The notes under the pieces were generated by a model. The model was given only the letters and a program-made list of their open reading frames with translations, was not told the origin of the DNA and did not search any database. The position numbers and the translations under genes are program-made. Shown here piece by piece: positions 1 to 4,946 of a stretch of 6,435 nucleotides of DNA. This DNA is from Saliniplasma sp051745305 (GTDB lineage Archaea; Thermoplasmatota; Thermoplasmata; Halarchaeoplasmatales; Halarchaeoplasmataceae): positions 1-6,435 of the forward strand of contig JBNJDY010000078.1 of assembly GCA_051745305.1 (NCBI GenBank). The letters are read 5' to 3'. Numbering within the stretch: the stretch's first letter is position 1; every line of letters starts with the position of its first letter.

Positions 1-160
1 CTAGAGCTATTCATTTTCATAACACTTATTTCGAAGGTTATGTTTTACATATATTCAAATGTGCATTTGTTAAACAAATAATAAACAAACCTCCTACTAT
101 ACTATATCAGACTTTCTTTTCAGATTTATGTGATTCTCTAATCTTAATGCATCCTATTCC
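1..160. other. Non-coding stretch downstream of hypD
   Basis: I find no credible gene here. The region holds the small repeats at 56-89, an isolated AGGAGG on the minus strand (90-95) with no usable start codon at proper distance, and minus-strand TATA-like stretches at 49-54 and about 100-107. On the minus strand ATG at 18-20 is followed by six open codons to the edge and could be the start of a leftward gene. That is too little to call. Confidence 0.5.
56..89. repeat. Nested small inverted and direct repeats downstream of hypD
   Basis: CAAATG-TG-CATTTG (56-69) is an inverted repeat that shares an arm with ATTTGT-TAA-ACAAAT (65-79). TAAACAAA then recurs at 71-78 and 82-89, a spacing of 11 bp or one helical turn. 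Read leftward the same stretch is T-rich (TTTGTTTATTATTTGTTT) and could end the hypD transcript. It could also be an operator for an unseen leftward gene. Arms are short and the region is AT-rich, so chance is a real possibility. Confidence 0.3.
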
Positions 161-1258
161 TCATTTTTTACGTTTATATCTGAAGGCGATGTTACATCCC
201 CCTTCTCTACTAACCATACATGGACCTATAGGATTCTGAGGTGTACATTCAACAGCAAACTTGGGACATTCTTCTGAATCAACTATGCCTCTCAAAACTT
301 CTCCGCAGAGACAACCTTCAGGTTCATCGTATTCTTTTTTCCAGACATCTTCTAGAATATCCTCAAATTTTTTTCTAGCATCGTATTTTTCGTACTCTTT
401 TCTAAGCTTTAAACCCGAGTCCTTGATAGAAGGGAACCCTCTCCATTCTACATCTTTTGGTTTGAAGACCGTTTCCATGGCGTTTATAGCCTTTAAGTTT
501 CCTTCAGGTCTAACTACTCTATCATATTCGTTTTCGACTTCAGCACGACCTTCTTGCTTCTGACGGACGAGTAGTAGGGCTGCTAATAACAAGTCTAGAG
601 GCTCGAAACCAGCAACTACTTGTGGGATCTTGAATTTTTGCGATAATGGTTCATATGGTTTCGTACCTATGATCGCACTAACGTGACCAGGCTCTATAAG
701 ACCGTCTAGACTGATCTCTCCCGTTTCTAAAATTAGTTTTAATGCAGGTGGAATTACCCTATTACAAGTTAAAATACTAAAATTCTCAGGAGGTTGATTC
801 GATATCGCAGAAGCTATCGAAGGCGTGGTAGTTTCGAAACCAACACTCATGAAAACAACTTCTTCGTCATGTTCTTCAGCGTATCTCACAGCGTCGTCGA
901 CTCCATAAACAATTTTCACTTTGGCTCCTTCGCTTTTTGCATCACTAAGTGAAGAATCTACACCTGGAACATGTATCATATCTCCAAAAGCAGTTACGGT
1001 GATCCCCTCTTTTGATAATTTGATTATCTCTTCGATCTCTTTTTGATTCGTAACGCATACTGGACAGCCAGGTCCCTGTCTGATATCGACGCCTACCTCA
1101 TTTAAAATAGGTTCGAGCCCGTGTTTAACCAATGTATCTTGATGGGTTCCACATACATGCATAACCGTGATATCTTCATCTGCTTTCTTAAGTTCATTCA
1201 ATATCTCATCTGCTCTTTCCTTATCTCTAAACTTAAACTGTTCTAAATCTATATCCAT
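161..1258 (-). CDS. hypD: HypD, [NiFe]-hydrogenase maturation protein
   Basis: HypD is the iron-sulfur scaffold that, with HypC, assembles the Fe(CN)2CO unit of [NiFe]-hydrogenases in the cytoplasm. The 365-residue length is normal for the family. Visible signatures are CGTH (Cys36-His39), GPGCPVC with Cys65 and Cys68, GFETTTP at 140-146, and EPGHVSAIIG at 189-198. The C-terminal cysteine-rich region has Cys316, 318, 331, 338, 347 and 355 and contains the CTPQNPIGPCMVS block, where the [4Fe-4S] cluster is bound in known HypD proteins. Position 41 is Asp where E. coli-type HypD has a second His after the CGGH motif. The ATG start lies one base after the hypA stop (TGA-G-ATG). A strong ribosome binding site, GAGGTGG at 1265-1271, lies inside the end of hypA, so the two genes are almost certainly cotranscribed. 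No hypC, hypE or hydrogenase gene is visible in the window. Confidence 0.97.
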   Translation of the reverse strand: MDIDLEQFKFRDKERADEILNELKKADEDITVMHVCGTHQDTLVKHGLEPILNEVGVDIRQGPGCPVCVTNQKEIEEIIKLSKEGITVTAFGDMIHVPGVDSSLSDAKSEGAKVKIVYGVDDAVRYAEEHDEEVVFMSVGFETTTPSIASAISNQPPENFSILTCNRVIPPALKLILETGEISLDGLIEPGHVSAIIGTKPYEPLSQKFKIPQVVAGFEPLDLLLAALLLVRQKQEGRAEVENEYDRVVRPEGNLKAINAMETVFKPKDVEWRGFPSIKDSGLKLRKEYEKYDARKKFEDILEDVWKKEYDEPEGCLCGEVLRGIVDSEECPKFAVECTPQNPIGPCMVSREGGCNIAFRYKRKK

Positions 1259-1259
1259 C

Positions 1260-1637
1260 TCAATCCACCTCTTCAGCTGTTACTCCGGTTATTATGGTTT
1301 CCTTGCCCTGTATCACTTCAGGTTTTTCGCCACATTCTGGACAAGATATAACTGGTATATTAAAATGAAATCCGGGATCGTTAGAGTAAGATACTCCTCC
1401 TTCATAACCACAATTGTTACATTTGACTTTAGCATCTTTGGTTTTTACTATTAGTTCTGAACCTTCTAGTATGTTATCTTTACTGAGTACCTCGTGAGCG
1501 AACTTCAACTGCTGCTCACCTAAAAATGTTAACTCTCCTATCTCGATTCTGATTTCTTTGACTTTTTTGACATCCTTGTTTCTAAGTTCATCTAGAAGTG
1601 CGGATACCAGCTGTTTCATCACTGAATATTCATGCAT
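1260..1637 (-). CDS. hypA: HypA, nickel metallochaperone for hydrogenase maturation
   Basis: HypA, acting with the GTPase HypB, delivers nickel to the large subunit of [NiFe]-hydrogenases. The 125-residue protein begins Met-His-Glu, and in the family the N-terminus and His2 ligate nickel. Its zinc domain is visible as two CxxC pairs, Cys73/Cys76 (CNNC) and Cys99/Cys102 (CPEC). The loop between the pairs contains HFNIP at 91-95, an enlarged zinc loop resembling archaeal HypA. The conserved block EIRIEIGELTFL (28-39) is also present. The start is fixed by the essential MHE terminus. It has no Shine-Dalgarno sequence, but a TATA box is centred 26 nt upstream, so the mRNA is probably leaderless. 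It is the first gene of the leftward hypA-hypD unit. HypB is not seen nearby. Confidence 0.96.
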   Translation of the reverse strand: MHEYSVMKQLVSALLDELRNKDVKKVKEIRIEIGELTFLGEQQLKFAHEVLSKDNILEGSELIVKTKDAKVKCNNCGYEGGVSYSNDPGFHFNIPVISCPECGEKPEVIQGKETIITGVTAEEVD

Positions 1638-1659
1638 TATTTGTTGATTAAATTTAACC

Positions 1660-1666
1660 TATATAA
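1660..1666 (-). promoter_or_regulatory. TATA box of hypA, leaderless
   Basis: On the minus strand this reads TTATATA, centred on 1663, exactly 26 nt upstream of the hypA ATG at 1637. In archaea transcription starts about 24-28 nt downstream of the TATA centre, so the predicted start site falls on or next to the ATG. The purine-rich stretch just upstream (GGGAAAGAA) could serve as the TFB recognition element. No Shine-Dalgarno sequence is present between the box and the ATG. Confidence 0.55.
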
Positions 1667-1722
1667 CATTCTTTCCCTAAATTTTGTAGAATTGATACAT
1701 TTCATTAGGAAAATAATCGAAA

Positions 1723-1732
1723 AAATAAATAA
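1723..1732 (+). promoter_or_regulatory. TATA-like box of asparaginase gene, leaderless
   Basis: An AAATAAATAA element centred near 1728 lies 26 nt upstream of the ATG at 1754. It is preceded by CGAAAA, which resembles the archaeal TFB recognition element. The segment just before the ATG (TTGACCCACCT) contains no ribosome binding site, so a leaderless mRNA is the simplest reading. Confidence 0.5.
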
Positions 1733-1753
1733 TGAGATGTTCTTGACCCACCT

Positions 1754-2581
1754 ATGAGAGTTTTAGCCCACGGTGGAGTTGGAAGCCCACGAGAGATGGA
1801 CGGTAAAGTTAAGAAAGCTGTTGAAAAAGGAATCGTTGATAAATCCAACGCCTTAGAAGTTGTTATAGGGGTAGTTAAAGAATTGGAAGATGATCCCGTT
1901 TTCAACGCAGGCACTGGGTCTAGGATCAGATTGGACGGTTCAGTACAGATGGACGCAGCAGTGATGTTTTGCGGAGATATAGGGGCCGTATCAGCAATTG
2001 AGAAGGTGAGAAATCCTGTTAAAATCGCTAAAGAGATCTATGATTCACCATTTGTTATGTTAACTGGAGTTGATTCTACCAATTTTGCTAGAGATCTTGG
2101 TTATGAAGAACACGATCCAGTTACTGAAAAACGGATGGAAGAATTTAAAGAGATGAAGGAAAAGTTAGGAGGAACGGGAGGGTCTGAAAGATTGAAGAAG
2201 ATAAGGGAATTTTACGATCAGGTCGACGGTGGCGATACTGTGGGATGTGTAGCTGAGGTAGATGGTGCGTATGCAGCTGCTGTTTCTACAGGCGGAACGA
2301 ACTATTGTATACGAGGTAGGGTCGGTGACAGCCCTTTGGTTGGATGTGGTTTTTACGCCGGTGAAAGAGGTGCAGTGGTCACTACAGGTAAAGGAGAAGA
2401 GATAATCAAAAAGATGAGTGCAAAGAGATGTTATGATTTATTGTTGGAACATGACATAAAGGACGCATGTAAAATGGTCGTCGAAGAATATCCAGAAGAG
2501 ATTTCGATCGGTGTCATCGCAGTTTCCGATGATGGTATAGCATCTGCTGATAATAGAGATATGTCCCAATACAAAATATGA
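1754..2581 (+). CDS. Plant-type L-asparaginase / isoaspartyl peptidase (Ntn hydrolase)
   Basis: This enzyme family hydrolyses L-asparagine and beta-aspartyl (isoaspartyl) dipeptides in the cytoplasm. It is made as a precursor that cleaves itself before the nucleophilic threonine. The 275-residue protein shows HGG near the N-terminus (6-8), NAGTGS (51-56), DGSVQMDAA (61-69) and the autocleavage motif GGDTVG with Thr162 as the predicted nucleophile. It also has STGG (178-181), substrate-binding GRVGDSP (188-194) and the oxyanion-loop TTGKGE (210-215). Cleavage would give an alpha chain of 161 residues and a beta chain of 114. The linker before Thr162 is short, making the protein smaller than E. 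coli IaaA (about 320), as seen in compact archaeal members. The segment after STGG reads TNYCIR where bacterial enzymes have MTNKLP, which may alter specificity. The start is supported by the family N-terminus. It could form a transcript with the next gene, 61 bp downstream. Confidence 0.95.
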   Translation: MRVLAHGGVGSPREMDGKVKKAVEKGIVDKSNALEVVIGVVKELEDDPVFNAGTGSRIRLDGSVQMDAAVMFCGDIGAVSAIEKVRNPVKIAKEIYDSPFVMLTGVDSTNFARDLGYEEHDPVTEKRMEEFKEMKEKLGGTGGSERLKKIREFYDQVDGGDTVGCVAEVDGAYAAAVSTGGTNYCIRGRVGDSPLVGCGFYAGERGAVVTTGKGEEIIKKMSAKRCYDLLLEHDIKDACKMVVEEYPEEISIGVIAVSDDGIASADNRDMSQYKI

Positions 2582-2609
2582 AATTTGATTAAACTTAAAT
2601 GTGATAAGG

Positions 2610-2617
2610 ATAATATT
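2610..2617 (+). promoter_or_regulatory. Possible TATA box of the 296-residue protein gene
   Basis: ATAATATT is centred about 29 nt upstream of the GTG at 2643, compatible with a near-leaderless start there. A second candidate, CTTAAAT at 2594-2600, would place a transcription start near 2624. Neither is strong, and read-through from the asparaginase gene is equally possible. Confidence 0.25.
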
Positions 2618-2642
2618 GGGCAAGTAAAATGCATTTACAAAA

Positions 2643-3533
2643 GTGGTATACGTGAAGAGTTTCTATCAACTTATGGAAGAACTGCTCGAATTCGAAGGTT
2701 ACGAGCTAATTTTCAGTGGTAAGGGTAAGATAGTTGGTAAATCAAATGATGATTTAAGGAGTCTTATAGTTGCTGGAGACAGAGTAAAAAATGAAGCTCT
2801 TGATGAGTTAAAGGATGCAGAAGGAGAGAAGATCCTTGTTGTCTTTGAGGATGTTGATAAAGAATCCATGAAAAGGATCCCTCCTGAAGTTGAAATTTGG
2901 GGGCGGGAAATCCTTGTACAAAAAGTTGGAGAGATGGAATTAGAAAAGAGTGTCATGGAAGGCATTGCAGAGGGGGAGAAAGGTTTAGTCGGCCCGGATG
3001 ATAATTTAAGTTTTGATGTTGAACATAAAAGGAAAGAAGCTACGCTAAAACCGATCATGGATTTCAATGATATATCCGAACTAGGCGAAAAGCAGGTTAA
3101 AGGTTTTAAATACAGGCTTGAACTGGTTCCACACTATCTTTTTCATTACAAAGTATGGTGGGATGATGGGGAGATAAGTGAAGGAAGATTATATTTAAAC
3201 GGAATATCTGGGAAGATGAATTTTTGGGATCAACCCTTTGAACGAGTTGCAGATATTAAAAGATCACATATTAAATTAGAACCTAACATCTCTAAAGAAG
3301 ACAGCACTAAAAAAGCTCTATCCGCAATCAAGAGTAGACATTCTGTTGAGAGAGAAGATAGATGGGAGGAAGAAGGTGTTACTATAGTTGAGAAGAGCGA
3401 AGACGCACCTTCTAAAGAAAATATAGAGTTGAATGAAAGAGGTATCGTTTATGTTCCGATGTGGGCGGTTGAAGGAACAGAAGGTATTGTCGTTATCAAT
3501 GCAGCTACCGGTAAAGTTGAAAGGGAAATGTAA
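2643..3533 (+). CDS. Conserved-looking archaeal protein of unknown function
   Basis: I do not recognise a characterised family. The 296-residue product is acidic, with no signal peptide, no membrane segment and no cysteines, so it is probably cytoplasmic. The N-terminal part (about 1-100) has an amphipathic helix (6-18) followed by alternating strands and helices, including LIVAG (41-45) and KILVVFE (63-69). Its order vaguely recalls a restriction-endonuclease-like fold, but I see no catalytic D-ExK set. A charged linker (100-150) follows. The C-terminal half has two related strand-rich units, VPHYLFHYKVWW...GRLYLNGISGK (162-191) and VPMWAVEG...GIVVINAATGK (271-291), resembling PepSY/YpeB-like modules. 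The start is uncertain: GTG at 2643, GTG at 2652 or ATG at 2673 are all in frame, an in-frame stop lies at 2625, and no clear ribosome binding site is visible. It follows the asparaginase gene by 61 bp. Confidence 0.85.
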   Translation: MVYVKSFYQLMEELLEFEGYELIFSGKGKIVGKSNDDLRSLIVAGDRVKNEALDELKDAEGEKILVVFEDVDKESMKRIPPEVEIWGREILVQKVGEMELEKSVMEGIAEGEKGLVGPDDNLSFDVEHKRKEATLKPIMDFNDISELGEKQVKGFKYRLELVPHYLFHYKVWWDDGEISEGRLYLNGISGKMNFWDQPFERVADIKRSHIKLEPNISKEDSTKKALSAIKSRHSVEREDRWEEEGVTIVEKSEDAPSKENIELNERGIVYVPMWAVEGTEGIVVINAATGKVEREM

Positions 3534-3545
3534 AAAAGGGTTTTT
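3532..3545. terminator. Two-way T-run terminator between convergent genes
   Basis: The sequence is six A, GGG, five T, with the 296-residue gene stopping (TAA) at 3531-3533 and the aminotransferase gene stopping at 3544-3546 on the other strand. Read rightward it gives a T-run at 3541-3545; read leftward it gives a T-run at 3537-3532. Archaeal RNA polymerase terminates at short T-runs in the non-template strand, so this 14-bp element can stop both transcripts, each within or just past the other gene's stop codon. Confidence 0.45.
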
Positions 3546-4866
3546 ATAAACATTTGGTAACAGATCTTTCTAAGATACTGTATGCTTTGTCGACCTCTTC
3601 TTTACTGAAATTAAGTGGAGGTCTGAATCTTATAGCTCTCTTTCCAGATTTAAGTACTAACAAACCGTTCTTGAAGCATCTTTCTTTCACTTCGTCTCTT
3701 TGCTCAGTAGAAGGCAGATTGAAAGCGCACATTAATCCTTTTCCTCTTACGTTTGTAACACCATCGTGCTGATCTTCTAAATCTAAAAGGGCATTTTTTA
3801 GATAGTTACCTACTTTACTTGCATTCTGTACTAATTTTTCCTCTTCGATGATCTCAATATATTTTTGAGATCTTACCATATCGACTAAGTTTCCACCCCA
3901 TGTTGAGTTGATCCTGCTGGATTCTTCGAAACAATGATGGTCAACTTCTTCTACTCGTTCGTTAGCCATTATACCACACGTTTGAGCTTTCTTACCGAAG
4001 GCAACTATATCGGGTTTGATATCGTAATGTTGGTATGCCCACCATTTACCGGTTAATCCCATACCTGATTGGATTTCATCGAGTATGAACATGATGTCGT
4101 TTTCTTTGCAAATATTTTGTAAAGATTTTAAAAAATCTGGTCTAAAATGTCGGTCTCCACCTTCACCTTGGATAGGTTCCATGATAAGTGCGGCGATGTC
4201 ATCCCCATCTACATCGATAGCATGGTGGATCTGCCTAATAGCTTGAGATTCTTCCATCTTTACTCTTTCTTCGACTTCTTCTGTAACTGGAAATGTGAGG
4301 TTCGGAACATCGATCCTTGGCCAGTCGAATCTGGAGAAGTATTGAAATTTTCTAGGATCGAAGGTGTTGGTCAGTGAAAGTGTGTAACCTGATCTTCCGT
4401 GGAATGCATCTTCAAAATGTATGATCTGTTGCCCTACAACTTTGTCATAACCCCTGCTGAAGTTCTTTCTAACTTTCCAATCCATACTTACTTTTAATGC
4501 GTTTTCGACAGCTAATGCTCCACCACTTACGAAAAATAGGTGCTTATAGATATCGGGTTTCGCTATTTTTGCGAAAGTCTCAGCGAATTCAGCTAATTCT
4601 TTAGTGTAGATATCTGAATTAGAAGGTTTGTTGACCGCTACCTCGGCGAGATGGTTAAAAAATTCATCTTCCATAAGTTTAGGATGATTATGACCTATAG
4701 GTAAGCTCGCGAAAAAAGTGAACATATCAAGGTATTCTTTATCACTCTTTGCATCATAAAGAAAGCTACCGTGGCTTTTCTTATGGTCGTAAACTATATC
4801 CATCCCATCTCCGATGGTATAGCGCTTCATAATCTCGTGTACTTTATTTGTTGAAATCCTATCCAT
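3544..4866 (-). CDS. lat: L-lysine 6-aminotransferase (class III PLP enzyme)
   Basis: Lat moves the epsilon-amino group of L-lysine to 2-oxoglutarate, giving glutamate and 2-aminoadipate 6-semialdehyde, which cyclises to piperideine-6-carboxylate. The 440-residue length fits the family. Family-specific blocks match my memory of Mycobacterium Lat: FHGRSGYTLSLTNT (155-168, with Arg158), MEPIQGEGGDRHFRP (229-243, with gating Glu235), LDEIQSG (262-268; Asp263 for the pyridine nitrogen, Gln266), AFGKKAQTCGIMA (289-301) and NSTWGGNLVDMVR (320-332). Lys292 is the predicted Schiff-base lysine. The FGKK-Q-CG block separates Lat from ornithine, GABA and acetylornithine aminotransferases. The ATG is preceded by AGGTG at 4872-4876, five nt upstream. 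No partner semialdehyde dehydrogenase is in the window, so whether the product goes to 2-aminoadipate or elsewhere is open. It lies downstream of, and on the same strand as, the surface protein gene but appears to have its own promoter. Confidence 0.94.
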   Translation of the reverse strand: MDRISTNKVHEIMKRYTIGDGMDIVYDHKKSHGSFLYDAKSDKEYLDMFTFFASLPIGHNHPKLMEDEFFNHLAEVAVNKPSNSDIYTKELAEFAETFAKIAKPDIYKHLFFVSGGALAVENALKVSMDWKVRKNFSRGYDKVVGQQIIHFEDAFHGRSGYTLSLTNTFDPRKFQYFSRFDWPRIDVPNLTFPVTEEVEERVKMEESQAIRQIHHAIDVDGDDIAALIMEPIQGEGGDRHFRPDFLKSLQNICKENDIMFILDEIQSGMGLTGKWWAYQHYDIKPDIVAFGKKAQTCGIMANERVEEVDHHCFEESSRINSTWGGNLVDMVRSQKYIEIIEEEKLVQNASKVGNYLKNALLDLEDQHDGVTNVRGKGLMCAFNLPSTEQRDEVKERCFKNGLLVLKSGKRAIRFRPPLNFSKEEVDKAYSILERSVTKCL

Positions 4867-4896
4867 TATAGCACCTAGATGGCGATAGTTAGGACG

Positions 4897-4904
4897 TATA
4901 TTAA
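4897..4904 (-). promoter_or_regulatory. Probable TATA box of the lysine aminotransferase gene
   Basis: The minus strand reads TTAATATA with AAATC just upstream as a possible TFB element. It is centred about 34 nt before the ATG at 4866, predicting a short leader of roughly 8-10 nt that just includes the AGGTG ribosome binding site at 4872-4876. A second candidate, CTATATG at 4913-4919, would give a leader of about 24 nt. Confidence 0.4.
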
Positions 4905-4921
4905 GATTTGGTCATATAGCG

Positions 4922-4928
4922 AAAAAAA
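4922..4928 (-). terminator. T-run terminator after the surface protein gene
   Basis: On the minus strand seven consecutive T lie about 20 nt past the TAA stop (4947-4949) of the surface protein gene and before the TATA box of the aminotransferase gene. The stretch right after the stop also carries an ACCCTTTAAA segment resembling that after the aminotransferase stop. This placement fits an archaeal T-run terminator separating two transcripts. Confidence 0.45.
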
Positions 4929-4946
4929 GAGTGTTTAAAGGGTTTT

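Larger units (their letters stand above)
1638..1753. promoter_or_regulatory. Divergent intergenic promoter region, hypA / asparaginase
   Basis: This 116-bp AT-rich spacer separates the leftward hypA from the rightward asparaginase gene and must hold both promoters. Each start codon has a TATA-like element centred about 26 nt upstream and lacks a ribosome binding site. The two TATA boxes lie about 65 bp apart, leaving a central segment (about 1670-1720) where a shared regulator could bind. I see no convincing palindromic operator there. Confidence 0.6.

Noticed and set aside
86..95. Perfect AGGAGG on the minus strand as evidence for a small gene
   Set aside because: Starts near it give only about 10-17 codon frames (TTG at 86-88 or 75-77) at poor spacing, with no recognisable product.
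261..563. Plus-strand frame of 100 codons across hypD
   Set aside because: It is antisense to confidently identified HypD codons, and its serine/phenylalanine-rich composition is typical of a shadow frame. The same applies to 1167-1454, 2699-3067, 5143-5466, 5463-5708 and 5830-6084.
1705..1914. Minus-strand frame of 69 codons overlapping the asparaginase start
   Set aside because: It is antisense to the conserved HGG and DPVFNAG region of the asparaginase and has no recognisable features.
2643..3533. Calling the 296-residue protein an active Mrr-type restriction enzyme
   Set aside because: Only the rough helix-strand order is suggestive. I cannot point to a D-ExK catalytic set, and no methylase or defence gene is nearby.
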